Below the pieces are notes generated by a model. It was not told where the DNA came from. It searched no databases and saw only the letters and a program-made list of their open reading frames with translations. From CANIGN01 sp041391385 (GTDB lineage Bacteria; Bdellovibrionota; UBA2428), in NCBI GenBank assembly GCA_041391385.1, contig JAWKOD010000007.1, positions 1-64,000 of the forward strand: 64,000 nucleotides of DNA, written 5' to 3'. Positions 27,041-36,557 of the stretch are shown here, piece after piece. The translations under genes were made by a program, and so were the position numbers. The first letter of the stretch is position 1. Each line of letters starts with the position of its first letter.

Positions 27041-27822
27041 AAATATTAGCGGTCCTTCCTTTTCGACTTAAATCTGCGCGTGTTCCTGAAAAAATATTCC
27101 ATAAAATTAATGGGACAGAACTGTGTCTTCGCACTCTCGAACAAACACTCAAAACAAATGCAAATAACTTGGAAGTTATCGCGGCTGTTGACGACGAGAA
27201 AACAGCGAAGGTCCTTTCAAAACTTCTTCCAGCAAACAATGTCATCCTAACAGACCCAGAAATTCCCTCTGGAACAGATCGAGTCTATACAGCTGCTAAG
27301 CTCTATTCTGCTGCAAACAATATCCCCTTTCAAAGTTTACAAGGAGTCGTAAACGTTCAAGGAGATATGCCTTTTTTATCTCCAAGTGCATTTGAATTAT
27401 TTCTTACACACGTTATTACGTGGAACCCCAACGAAGATAAAATACTGACTCCTTACGAATCTTGGCCAAGCGACATGGATGAAAAAGACCTTGGAAATGT
27501 TAAGATTGCCTGCGATCAAAACGAAAGAGCTCTTTATTTCTCCAGATACCCCATCCCATGCTCTAGAGAACACAGCAAAAACGCACTCAAACTTCATGTG
27601 GGAATTTACGCCTACACCCCAACAGCGCTTGAGAAATTTTGCAAAAGCCCGGTGAGTGATCTCGAAAAACTCGAAGGACTTGAGCAACTCAGAGCCCTCA
27701 ATCACGGAATCCCCATTCACTGTGTAAAGGTAGAGTGCAAACCCAATGAAAGTTTTAGAGGCATAGATACTCCTGGAGATCTTGACTGGGCAGAAGCTTT
27801 CGCAAAAAAGGATAAAGCATGA
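27037..27822 (+). CDS. kdsB: CMP-KDO synthetase (3-deoxy-manno-octulosonate cytidylyltransferase)
   Basis: 261 residues. Nucleotidyltransferase signature LPFRLKSARVPEKIF, the SGTDRV segment, NVQGDMPF (metal-binding Asp) and the C-terminal RGIDTPGDLDWAE. It activates KDO with CTP for transfer to lipid A. Overlaps kdsD and kdsA by four bases. Confidence 0.92.
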   Translation: MKILAVLPFRLKSARVPEKIFHKINGTELCLRTLEQTLKTNANNLEVIAAVDDEKTAKVLSKLLPANNVILTDPEIPSGTDRVYTAAKLYSAANNIPFQSLQGVVNVQGDMPFLSPSAFELFLTHVITWNPNEDKILTPYESWPSDMDEKDLGNVKIACDQNERALYFSRYPIPCSREHSKNALKLHVGIYAYTPTALEKFCKSPVSDLEKLEGLEQLRALNHGIPIHCVKVECKPNESFRGIDTPGDLDWAEAFAKKDKA

Positions 27823-28667
27823 ATCTTAAATCACTCGATAATCCCGTTGAACTTGTTTATGGAGACAAAACCTATACTTGGGGTAGGGGTAAAAACTTTG
27901 TATTGATGTCCGGACCTGACATTTTTGAAGACTATGCAATGGTGCATGAAACAGCGACTGAGCTCAAAAGAATAACAGACGAACTTAATATCCCTTGGAT
28001 TTTAAAATGTTCTTTTGACAAAGCAAATAGACAAAGTTCAAAAAGTTTTCGTGGTGTTGGCATGAAAGAAGCCCTCAAGGGACTTGAGAAAATTAAAGGT
28101 GAACTCAACTGCCCACTTGTTACGGATGTCCATGAAGTGGCTCAAATCGAAGCAACTGCTGCAGTAGCAGACGTTCTTCAAATTCCAGCATTTCTATCCA
28201 GACAAACTGACCTTGTACAGACAGCAGCAAAAACTGGAAAAGTAGTGAATATTAAAAAAGGACAATTCCTTGCACCCTGGGACATGAAAACGATTGCACA
28301 AAAATGTGTTGAAGTTGGAAACTCAAAAGTACTTCTCTGTGAGCGCGGAACAAGCTTTGGCTACAACAGACTCATTGTAGATATTCCAGGTCTCTATGAA
28401 ATGAGAAAATCAGGTTTTCCAGTTGTAATGGATGCCACACATTCTGCACAACTTCCTGGAACTGCTGCTGGCGGAACTGCGAGCGGTGGAAACAAAGACG
28501 CTATTGCAATATTAGCAAGAGCTGCAGTTGCAGCGGGTGTTGATGGTTTATTCTTAGAGACACATCCTCGCCCTGAAACGGCGCTCTGCGACGGACCTAT
28601 TGCTTGGCCACTTGCACAAATGCGAGATCTACTTAAAGGCCTGAAAAATATAGATAATCTCACTTAA
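27819..28667 (+). CDS. kdsA: KDO-8-phosphate synthase
   Basis: 282 residues, TIM-barrel enzyme condensing phosphoenolpyruvate with arabinose-5-phosphate. The conserved blocks are present: KCSFDKANRQSSKSFRG, TDVHE, LQIPAFLSRQTDL, KKGQFLAPWDM, DATHSAQLPG and FLETHPRPE...CDGP. The position that is Cys in metal-dependent or Asn in metal-independent enzymes is Asp here (MSGPDIFED), while the other metal ligands (His, Glu, Asp) look conserved, so metal use is uncertain. Completes the kdsD-kdsB-kdsA run. Confidence 0.93.
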   Translation: MNLKSLDNPVELVYGDKTYTWGRGKNFVLMSGPDIFEDYAMVHETATELKRITDELNIPWILKCSFDKANRQSSKSFRGVGMKEALKGLEKIKGELNCPLVTDVHEVAQIEATAAVADVLQIPAFLSRQTDLVQTAAKTGKVVNIKKGQFLAPWDMKTIAQKCVEVGNSKVLLCERGTSFGYNRLIVDIPGLYEMRKSGFPVVMDATHSAQLPGTAAGGTASGGNKDAIAILARAAVAAGVDGLFLETHPRPETALCDGPIAWPLAQMRDLLKGLKNIDNLT

Positions 28668-28738
28668 TGCTCAATGACTAAAGAATTTCTTATTCGTTAA
28701 AATCACTTATTTCAAAAAAGCACTTTAAGCTAATAGCT

Positions 28739-29281
28739 ATGAAGACATTCACATTTCCTAAAATATTTTTACTCGGTTTTTTTCTAAGCTCAGCTCTCTT
28801 TGCAAAAGTTGAAGTTCCTCGCTTCCTGAGTGTAAGCCCGGGCGTTTACCGTTCAGGTCGCTCCAACGAAGAAGGAATTAAGTGGTTAAAAGAAAAATAC
28901 AAAATCAAAACAATCATTAACTTAGAAAACAGCAATTCGGCTATTAAAAACGAAAAGAGATGGGCAGAAAAATACGATATCGACTTTCACTCACTCCCAA
29001 TGAATGGATCTAAAACTCCCGAAGACAAAACTGTAAATGAAGCCCTCGATCTTTTAGACAATTCAGCCAATCACCCCATCTTGGTTCATTGCAAATATGG
29101 ACGAGACAGAACAGGTCTTATTATAGCCCTACATCGAGTAGAAAATTTAGGTTGGGATGCACAAGATGCGCACGACGAAATGATCGATTTGGGATTTAGA
29201 CTTTATTTGTACAAGATGAACCGCTACTTCAAAAAACGCACTGGTCTTAGCAAAATGCTACTCCAAGCATTTGAGTATTAA
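28739..29281 (+). CDS. Exported dual-specificity phosphatase-like protein
   Basis: 180 residues. Signal peptide (IFLLGFFLSSALFA), so likely periplasmic, then a cysteine-based phosphatase domain with the P-loop VHCKYGRDRTGL (CX5R complete) and an upstream general-acid candidate in the SLPMNGSKTPED loop. Domain order resembles the plant/fungal atypical DSP group. Substrate unknown: exported members of this fold act on phospholipids, lipid A, inositol phosphates or proteins. It lies 71 bp after kdsA, so a role at the envelope is possible. Confidence 0.78.
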   Translation: MKTFTFPKIFLLGFFLSSALFAKVEVPRFLSVSPGVYRSGRSNEEGIKWLKEKYKIKTIINLENSNSAIKNEKRWAEKYDIDFHSLPMNGSKTPEDKTVNEALDLLDNSANHPILVHCKYGRDRTGLIIALHRVENLGWDAQDAHDEMIDLGFRLYLYKMNRYFKKRTGLSKMLLQAFEY

Positions 29282-29282
29282 A

Positions 29283-30200
29283 CTAAACGCTTAGCTCCTC
29301 TTGAACGAGAGACGGTTGAATAATTTTTTTTGACTCAAGTTGTTCAAGAGGAGCTTTTCTCAACTCTTTTACTATTCCAACCCAAGATAAAGCTTTCAAA
29401 ATATAATACGTAGGGTCCCACTCCCACCAATAGAAGCCCTGATTCGCGCTCGTCATATAAGTATGATGGTTATTGTGCCAACCTTCGCCCATTGTAAGAA
29501 TCGCTAGAAAGAAATTATTCCGGCTCGTGTCTGTAGATTTATAACGTTGAGACCCAAAGACATGGGATAAAGAATTAATCGTCGAAGTGGCCTGCCATGT
29601 TAGAACTGAACTAATAAAGAACCCCCACATAAGAGCTTGTATGCCGCCTAAAGCAAACAAAACAGTGGCATAAATTAACGCGGGTAAAAAATCATACTTA
29701 TCTAAAAATCGAAGTTCGGGATATTTTGCAAAATCTTGAACAAGACTGATATCTGTGTGCTGATATTTCTTAGATAAGAACCATCCGAAATGAGCCCACC
29801 AAAAACCATCTTGTTTAGGAGAGTGAACATCTTCACTTTGATCAGAATACTTGTGATGAATACGATGATGTCCAGCCCACCATAAAATTCCATTTTGAGC
29901 TGCTGTTTGAGCTAAAAAAGCCATACAAAATTGCCAAAAGCGATTAAGTTTATAACTTCTATGAGCAAAGTAACGATGATACCCAGCCGTTATGCCAAAC
30001 ATGCGCAGAAAGTAACTTCCCATGCAGAGAAAAAACAAATTCCATGAGTACTCTACGTAAAAAAGTGAAATGATTGCTATCAGATGAATCAAAAAATAAG
30101 GAATACTTTCAAACCAAGCTATTGGAAGCTTAGGTCGCTCTTCACCCGTTGACCTATAGGATACTTTCTCGGACATCAGAAACTTATAATCGACACTCAC
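29283..30200 (-). CDS. Membrane acyl-CoA / fatty acid desaturase
   Basis: 305 residues with four predicted membrane segments and the three His boxes of the di-iron desaturases: HRYFAHRS, HHRIHHKYSD and GEGWHNNHHTY. Spacing matches delta-9 acyl-CoA desaturases. It introduces a double bond into acyl chains, adjusting membrane fluidity. Converges with the phosphatase gene with one base between the stops. Confidence 0.9.
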   Translation of the reverse strand: MSVDYKFLMSEKVSYRSTGEERPKLPIAWFESIPYFLIHLIAIISLFYVEYSWNLFFLCMGSYFLRMFGITAGYHRYFAHRSYKLNRFWQFCMAFLAQTAAQNGILWWAGHHRIHHKYSDQSEDVHSPKQDGFWWAHFGWFLSKKYQHTDISLVQDFAKYPELRFLDKYDFLPALIYATVLFALGGIQALMWGFFISSVLTWQATSTINSLSHVFGSQRYKSTDTSRNNFFLAILTMGEGWHNNHHTYMTSANQGFYWWEWDPTYYILKALSWVGIVKELRKAPLEQLESKKIIQPSLVQEELSV

Positions 30201-30269
30201 GGAAATTACTAAGCATTAGCCACTCTAACGCCTCTTTTTAGAAGCACTCTGCATAACTTACCTATAGAA

Positions 30270-30611
30270 CTATTTTTTATGCTCGGGGGGGGCTTCTACT
30301 GGCACAAGTACCTTCTCGCCTTTTTCATTGACCCGAATTTCCATGACCCCGTAAACCTCTTCCCCTCGAGGAAGGCCACGACCACTCAAATCGGGTTCTT
30401 TTTCATTGCGGGGAACAGGTCCTCCAGGTGCATTCGTAATAACAGAACTATCTTCTTTTTCCCCCACTACAGGACGCGCATTTTGAGAAAGGGGGTAGGC
30501 CAATTGAGCCAGGCTAAGACTAAGTACTGTAAGGCCATAAATTACAAGGTTCACACTCTTTAGTTTAACGAAGAGAACCTGCTGTTCTATTGTCAGGAGT
30601 TTGACAGGCAA
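30270..30611 (-). CDS. Small unknown protein
   Basis: Up to 113 residues from a TTG start. A hydrophobic segment (NLVIYGLTVLSLSLAQLAYPL) may be a signal peptide or anchor, followed by a Pro/Glu/Lys-rich soluble tail (GRGLPRGEEVYGVMEIRVN). No family recognised. The start is uncertain and could be nearer the hydrophobic segment. Confidence 0.45.
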   Translation of the reverse strand: MPVKLLTIEQQVLFVKLKSVNLVIYGLTVLSLSLAQLAYPLSQNARPVVGEKEDSSVITNAPGGPVPRNEKEPDLSGRGLPRGEEVYGVMEIRVNEKGEKVLVPVEAPPEHKK

Positions 30612-30630
30612 CTGCCAGCTTCTCCTTAAA

Positions 30631-32157
30631 CTACAATTGGAGTGATCGTTTTACTTGAGCAATGATCTTTTCAGACTTTTTAATCTGATGATCTTGTTCA
30701 AGTGTCTTTCTGTAACGCTGGAAATAAATTTCGGTCAATCGAGCCGCCTTTTGATAAGCCAGCTCATCAAGTGTGACAGGTAAGACTTTCTCTCCTACCC
30801 AGCGAACTAAAACAACTCCTGTAGGAATTTCTATAACACGATTTAAAAGTGGCTTTTCTTTAGACAATGCAAGTAACTCAGTTGCTTGAACATCCTTTTC
30901 AGCCAAAAAACCTAAACGATTTTGTCCCACATCCCACCCGGGAACCTTTGTCCAAGAAAGATTATACGCTTTTAACTGAGCAGATTCAGGACCTTTTTTT
31001 AACTTCAACCAAGATTGCGCAAGATCTTTTACTTGCTGCATTTTCTTCTGGTCTTTAGCATATTTAAGGGCAACTTCACTTTTAACATCTTCAAATTTCT
31101 TTTCGAAACCTTCTTTTCTCTCAGTAAACTTGATGAGGTGGTAACCAAAAGTTGACTTAATAACATCAGAGATCTCTCCTGGAGTTTTAAGGGCAAAAGC
31201 AGCAGTTTCAAAATCCTTGTCCATTACGCCTTTAGCAAAAAAGCCAAGATCACCGCCCTTAGAGGCATTCGAAGCGTCTTTTGAATATTTTTTAGCAGCT
31301 TCTTCAAAAGAAATTTTGCCAGTCTTAATCTCGTCCTGAATCTCTTTAATTTTCTTTTCTCCACCATCTTCTTCTTTAATCAAAATATGCTTGGCTGAGA
31401 TCTCTTCTGCTTTTTTGTATTCGCGAATATTTTTATTATAGTATGCTTTTAGGTCGTTCAACTTGCTAGCATCTGCAACTACAGCTGCAACATCTGCATC
31501 GTTCACAATTGGATCTTTTTTGATAACACTCGGGTTAATTTGCAAGACTTCGAAGTCTTTCTTTTTTGCCATCATTCGGCCCATTTCGACTTCGGCATCC
31601 GTTACAAAAGTAGCTAAAAAAGCAAAAGGTTCCATTACCTTTTCGCTCTTTAATTGATCCCTCAAACTGTTTTCAAAAACATGAGGCGCTGAAACGAGCT
31701 TTTTATAAAGGGCCGGATCAAAGGCTCCATTCTTCTTGAAATAGGGAAGCTCTTCAAGTTGCGAACGGATAGCCCCTTGAGAAATTTGCATATTTTGCTT
31801 GTCGAAAAGATGAAAGTAAATCTTTCGCTGTACCATTTCATCTACAATTTTATCTGGATTTAACTGAGCCTTACGAATTTGCTCATAAAAAGCTCTTCCT
31901 TGCTCAGTGTTCATCTGCGTAGAAAACATCTTACGCATTTGCTCGTCTTTTCTTAGTATGTCTTGCTGAAGCTCTTGAATACTCACTTCTTGAGTCCCCA
32001 CTTTAGCGACAGCTTTAGACCCAAAACTTAAAAGATCCAGGGGGTTCACAGAATTCGAACCCATCCCAGGAAGGCCCATTGAAATAATCATCCCCAAACC
32101 TGAAAGGATAAAAATAACCATAAAAACAGCTCTATGACGGCGGATAAAATTGAACAT
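30631..32157 (-). CDS. PpiD/SurA-like periplasmic peptidyl-prolyl isomerase
   Basis: About 508 residues. N-terminal membrane anchor (VFMVIFILSGLGMIISMGLP), a SurA/PpiD N-terminal chaperone domain (about 50-230), a parvulin domain (SAKHILIKEED, SKDASNASKGGDLGFF, FGYHLIKFTERK) and a C-terminal chaperone segment. It assists folding of exported proteins at the outer face of the inner membrane. ATG 32157 preferred; a TTG six codons earlier is open. Confidence 0.85.
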   Translation of the reverse strand: MFNFIRRHRAVFMVIFILSGLGMIISMGLPGMGSNSVNPLDLLSFGSKAVAKVGTQEVSIQELQQDILRKDEQMRKMFSTQMNTEQGRAFYEQIRKAQLNPDKIVDEMVQRKIYFHLFDKQNMQISQGAIRSQLEELPYFKKNGAFDPALYKKLVSAPHVFENSLRDQLKSEKVMEPFAFLATFVTDAEVEMGRMMAKKKDFEVLQINPSVIKKDPIVNDADVAAVVADASKLNDLKAYYNKNIREYKKAEEISAKHILIKEEDGGEKKIKEIQDEIKTGKISFEEAAKKYSKDASNASKGGDLGFFAKGVMDKDFETAAFALKTPGEISDVIKSTFGYHLIKFTERKEGFEKKFEDVKSEVALKYAKDQKKMQQVKDLAQSWLKLKKGPESAQLKAYNLSWTKVPGWDVGQNRLGFLAEKDVQATELLALSKEKPLLNRVIEIPTGVVLVRWVGEKVLPVTLDELAYQKAARLTEIYFQRYRKTLEQDHQIKKSEKIIAQVKRSLQL

Positions 32158-32306
32158 CCCTAGATCATCAATCAAGCCACGAGGGAGTCAACAGGGGAGG
32201 CGGCTAAAAAAACCTAAAGTGCCCCTGGATGACCTGAAATAGACTTTTTTAGAAATCTCACTCTCATCTCTTTTATTCGCAAATACTCAGGAGTAGACTT
32301 AAGAGT

Positions 32307-33187
32307 ATGATATGGGGGCTTTTTTGGAAGAAATACAGGAGGTTGCTGGGATATGCCGCCTTGTTTCTTCTACCCTTTGCAGCATTTTTGTGGACGAATT
32401 TCGCTTCCCCAAAACCATCATGGTGCAAAAGATTAACTCTTGGATCGTACACCCGGTCTCAGAATCCATTCACAACTCCTTTGGGGGAGTTGCATACATT
32501 TTTAAAAACTATGTAGCCCTAAGAAACGTTAAAGAAGAAAACGGAGAACTTAAAAAGCAAATTTCAACCTTAGAGCTTGAAGTAAAAAACCTCCAGGAAA
32601 ATGGCCTCGAGAATAAGCGTCTTTATGCTCTCATGAACTTGAAAAAAGAAAACAACATTGCCGGTAAGGTTGCCCAAATCATAGGTGAAGATGCAACAAT
32701 TGACCGCTTTAGCTACCTCATCAATTTAGGGTCAAATGACGGAATCGAAATACGCTCTCCTGTCTTAATTCCTGATGGAATCGTAGGGCAAGTTAGAGAC
32801 GTTTACGAGAATACAGCAGTCGTTGTAACACTCCTGGATCCCTCAAACATTATTGATGGAGTAGGGACTCGTTCCAGGTCGCATGCGCTCATTGAAGGTA
32901 CAGGCAAAGATTATCTTGCACGCACAAAATTTGTAGACCGTATAGAAGATTTTAAAGTAGGCGATCTCATGCTCTCAAGTGGCCTCGATGGTATTTATCC
33001 CAAAGGCTACCCTATAGGCACCATAATAGACGTTCAAAAACCAGGCCTCGGCGTTTTGCAATCTTCGCTTTTGCGCCCGGCTGTAGACTATGACAAACTT
33101 GAAGAAGTGCTTGTGCTTCCGCCCTTGAAAAATCATAAAATCGTACAAGTCTCGACTCAAGAATCAAACAAAGGTGAAGCAAGGTGA
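32307..33187 (+). CDS. mreC: Rod-shape protein MreC, frameshifted near the N-terminus
   Basis: The body (from about codon 36) is a standard MreC: a coiled coil (LRNVKEENGELKKQISTLE) followed by the beta-barrel domains (INLGSNDGIEIRSPVL, GIVGQVRDV, LMLSSGLDGIYPKGYPIG). The membrane anchor is in another frame, starting at ATG 32307 (YAALFLLPFAAFLW). Adding one A to the A4 run at 32411-32414 joins them. An alternative start at 32312 keeps the body frame but gives no proper membrane segment. MreC scaffolds the elongasome. As mreC is normally essential, an error in the sequence is likely. Followed by mreD and mrdA with overlaps. Confidence 0.88.
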
Positions 33188-33744
33188 GTCTCACCCAAAA
33201 AAGGTTGCTCCAATTTCCGCTTCTTTTTTTAATTATCTTTCTAGTTATATTGCCTCTTGAGTGGACAGTTTTTTCTCAGCTTCCTTTTTACTTAGGTCCT
33301 TTTAATTTTTTAAGCATCCTCATCACATATATTGCGCTCACGCGCTCTCTTGCCCAAACTCTAGTTTGGGGTCTTGTTGGTGGCCTCATAAGTTCTCTTT
33401 TATACCCTTTTGGATTTGGTGCTATTATCGCAGCTTTTGCTTGGAGTGCTATGGCCGCAAAACTTATGACCTACGCACTTCCGTTTGATAGTCGGGTCCC
33501 TTTTGCAGCACTTGTCTGCTACCAAATCGCATTTTGTAAAATACTCTGGAGATTACTTACCTTACACACCTACCATGGCATTGGTTGGTTAGATTATATT
33601 TTAAAAAATATTCCTAGCTTTTTCACATCTGGAATTATCGCTTTTATTGCACTTCCATTTTTTGTTGTTTGGGATGAGTTCTTTGAGAATAACTCTCCGA
33701 AGAGTTCGGACCTCAAGCCCAGTATCATGGGGATGCGAAGATGA
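33184..33744 (+). CDS. mreD: Rod-shape protein MreD-like membrane protein
   Basis: 186 residues, five or six hydrophobic segments, GTG start overlapping the mreC stop. Sequence is poorly conserved in this family; the assignment rests on length, membrane topology and position between mreC and mrdA, with an ATGA overlap to mrdA. Confidence 0.8.
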   Translation: MSLTQKRLLQFPLLFLIIFLVILPLEWTVFSQLPFYLGPFNFLSILITYIALTRSLAQTLVWGLVGGLISSLLYPFGFGAIIAAFAWSAMAAKLMTYALPFDSRVPFAALVCYQIAFCKILWRLLTLHTYHGIGWLDYILKNIPSFFTSGIIAFIALPFFVVWDEFFENNSPKSSDLKPSIMGMRR

Positions 33745-35669
33745 TCGGCCAAAAAGACTCTTTACGTTACCTTCAAGAAAGATTTTTTTTACTCTTTACT
33801 GTTGTAACTCTTGTATTTGGCATTCTGCTTTCTCGCATCACATACCTCCAGTTAATCAATGGAAAAAAGTATCGCCTTATTTCTGATAGAAACTCTTTGA
33901 AAGAAGAAATTCTACCTGGTGCCAGGGGCCAGATTCTTGATCGAAACGGACGCCTAATGGTGGATAACCGTTTAGAGTTAGACCTTGTCCTTAATCGACA
34001 AAGAACAAAAGATCCTGAGGCCACAATTAAGCAAATCGCTGAGATGACAGGGCTCCCTCTAAAAAGCCTTCTTCGAACATATACAAAAGAAGTCCGACAA
34101 AAACAGCAATTTGCTACCGTCTCTCTCATGCGCGATCTACCTCGTGATATCGCAGTTCGAATTGAGGCAAACAAAGCGTTGCTTGACGGAGTAGATGTCG
34201 AAGCCCGTATTAAACGCGTGTACCTGATGAATGAAAATGCTTCTCACGTGTTTGGTTACACGGGCACGGCTTCAAGAAAAGATCTAGAAAAAGAAAAATT
34301 TCCAGGCGTCATGTTTAACTCTCATGACATTGTCGGCAAGTACGGACTTGAAAGATTTTTAGACTCTAAAATTCGCGGCAGAGACGGTGTTCGCTACGTC
34401 GTTGTAGACGCCTTTGGTAGGCGTCTCAAAAAAGACGACGAAGAAAAAGTCCTAGGAAATTTAGCTAAAGAAGTTGAACCCAAAAGTGGCCCTGAGGTTA
34501 TCCTTACCTTAGATGCCGACCTTCAAGAAGTTGCCCAACTTTATATGAAGGACATGATGGGTGCAGTTGTAGCAACAAACCCCAAAACAGGCGAAATACT
34601 AGCAATGCATTCGCAACCTGGTTTTGATCCCACAGCGCTTTCTCTGAATAGCAATGAGGAGTGGGAGCGTGTAGTGAAAAACCAAGAATTTGGTGCTCTC
34701 AGAAATAAAGTTATTCAAGACCACTTTTCGCCGGGATCTACCTTTAAAGTATTTACAGCTCTTACAGCACTCGAAGCTGGAATTACCGACCCCAAAAGAC
34801 AAATATTTTGTGATGGGACACATCGCATAGGTAACCGAGTACTTCACTGTCACAAGCGTAACGGGCACGGGTGGGTTAATCTTCGTTCTGCGATTCAAAA
34901 GAGCTGCAACGTTTACTTCTATACATTGGCAGAGGAAATGCCTTCAGTAGATTTAATTCACGACTTTGCTCAACACTTTGGCTTTGGACAAGTGGCAGGC
35001 CTCGGTATGGAACGAGAATCTAAAGGTATTCTCCCTTCTACAGATTGGAAATTAAAACATATCAAACAAAAATGGACTCAGGGAGAAACCCTCATGGTTG
35101 CAATTGGCCAAAGCTACACCCTGACCACACCGCTACAACTTAACATGGCGTACTCCACTCTATTAAACGGCGGTAAACTTATGAAGCCGTACCTCCTCTC
35201 AAGTATAAGAAGCCATGATGGAACAATAATTGAAAAGAATGGCCCCACTGAAATGGATCACGTCAACATAAACCCGAACCACTTAAGGATGGTCAAGGAC
35301 GGACTCTCAGACGTAGTAAACGAACCTGGTGGCACAGGATACAGAACCGTACGCAGTCCTCTCGTGAAAATTGGTGGCAAAAGCGGCACTGTAACCGTGG
35401 CCTCTTTTAGTGAAGAAGACCTTTTTAAAAGTTGTGAAAATAGACCTATCAAAAAAAGATCACACGCTTGGTTTGTAGGTTATGCACCTGAAGAAGATCC
35501 TGAAATTGTCGTCACTGTATTTGCGATGCACGAATGCGCGGGTAGCGGTAAAGCAGGCCCCGTTGTGAAAGCTATCATTGAAAAATGGTATGAAAAAAAT
35601 AAAGCTAAATTTGTTCCTGTATCAGAAAACAATCAAGCCAGACCTGACTTAACCTTCTCGACAAGATAA
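33741..35669 (+). CDS. mrdA: Penicillin-binding protein 2 (elongasome transpeptidase)
   Basis: 642 residues. N-terminal membrane anchor (about 13-33), pedestal domain starting ARGQILDRNGRLMVDN, and transpeptidase domain with SPGSTFKVF (SxxK active Ser), KSCNVYFY (SxN) and KIGGKSGTV (KSGT). It crosslinks peptidoglycan during side-wall growth together with MreC/MreD and RodA. The 3' end overlaps the converging hslO by 37 bases. Confidence 0.95.
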   Translation: MIGQKDSLRYLQERFFLLFTVVTLVFGILLSRITYLQLINGKKYRLISDRNSLKEEILPGARGQILDRNGRLMVDNRLELDLVLNRQRTKDPEATIKQIAEMTGLPLKSLLRTYTKEVRQKQQFATVSLMRDLPRDIAVRIEANKALLDGVDVEARIKRVYLMNENASHVFGYTGTASRKDLEKEKFPGVMFNSHDIVGKYGLERFLDSKIRGRDGVRYVVVDAFGRRLKKDDEEKVLGNLAKEVEPKSGPEVILTLDADLQEVAQLYMKDMMGAVVATNPKTGEILAMHSQPGFDPTALSLNSNEEWERVVKNQEFGALRNKVIQDHFSPGSTFKVFTALTALEAGITDPKRQIFCDGTHRIGNRVLHCHKRNGHGWVNLRSAIQKSCNVYFYTLAEEMPSVDLIHDFAQHFGFGQVAGLGMERESKGILPSTDWKLKHIKQKWTQGETLMVAIGQSYTLTTPLQLNMAYSTLLNGGKLMKPYLLSSIRSHDGTIIEKNGPTEMDHVNINPNHLRMVKDGLSDVVNEPGGTGYRTVRSPLVKIGGKSGTVTVASFSEEDLFKSCENRPIKKRSHAWFVGYAPEEDPEIVVTVFAMHECAGSGKAGPVVKAIIEKWYEKNKAKFVPVSENNQARPDLTFSTR

Positions 35670-36529
35670 TTTTTACCGCAGTACTTACATTCAACATCAA
35701 AAGTCGGCGCTAAACTTTCTAGGTCTTCTTTCGAAAGGACTTTCATGAGTCCAATAATTCTTTCTTCTGTGCAATTGCAAAAATACGTAGGCTTCTTAGA
35801 GAAGATCAGTGACCCCTTAGTAGAAGCAAAAATAAAATGAGTCATTTCCTCTGCTGCCTTTTGCGAGTCTTCAGGCAAAACCCACTCAGCGGGTGATCGT
35901 AGCATCGTCAGGAAATTTTGCCATTTCTCTAAAAGCAAATCGCGTTGCGACTCAATGGGCGAAGGTAAAACATGAAGTAGATAAGCATGTGCAAAGGTAA
36001 TTTTTAGCTTCGCAGTATCCATGCTATCATCAATATCCCAACGCACCGACAACGCCATAGCGCAATCCTTTTGATCACTCTTAAGCAAAATATCTTGGAC
36101 ATCTCGAACGATATCTCCCGATGAATCTACAATTCCTGAAGTTTCAAAAGCAGAAACATTTCCTGTTCCTTCCCCTTGCTTAAAACTTTTTCTAACTTTA
36201 AAAATGCCTTTTAGCTCAGCAAGCTCTTCAGACTCATCGCCATACCAAGAATAGTTCGTGCGAATAGCTCCTTGAAAAAGTGAATCAGCGTAGAGATGCT
36301 TCAGGCCCTCTTTTTCCCAGCTCCACTGCATCTCGAGATTTTCAACGCTGTCTTCTTCGCCCAAAGCTTGAACACAAAGACAGGCGAGTACGGCTTGTGC
36401 AGATTTTAAAAAAACTCGTGGGTTCACCCAGCGGCGACTTTCCCAAAGCTCTTGAATAAAATCTCTTGCCGCAAGCGTAACAAGTACAGCATCTTTATCA
36501 GGACTCAATGACTTAAGAAGAAAACTCAT
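35633..36529 (-). CDS. hslO: Redox-regulated chaperone Hsp33
   Basis: 298 residues. The C-terminal Zn redox switch is clear: FCNC and then CKYC about 33 residues later (CxC...CxxC), with ERIIGLMKVLSKEDLESL between them as in Hsp33. The N-terminal domain is divergent. Hsp33 is activated by oxidants to hold unfolding proteins. It is 28 bp downstream of trxA on the same strand, a redox-related pairing. Confidence 0.88.
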   Translation of the reverse strand: MSFLLKSLSPDKDAVLVTLAARDFIQELWESRRWVNPRVFLKSAQAVLACLCVQALGEEDSVENLEMQWSWEKEGLKHLYADSLFQGAIRTNYSWYGDESEELAELKGIFKVRKSFKQGEGTGNVSAFETSGIVDSSGDIVRDVQDILLKSDQKDCAMALSVRWDIDDSMDTAKLKITFAHAYLLHVLPSPIESQRDLLLEKWQNFLTMLRSPAEWVLPEDSQKAAEEMTHFIFASTKGSLIFSKKPTYFCNCTEERIIGLMKVLSKEDLESLAPTFDVECKYCGKNYLVEKVKSGLA

Positions 36530-36557
36530 CTGATATTTAAAATGTCAGAGCTAATTT

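Noticed and set aside
30279..30563. 94-codon plus-strand frame opposite the small unknown gene
   Set aside because: Composition is that of a reverse-strand shadow, with no start signal. The minus frame is weakly better.
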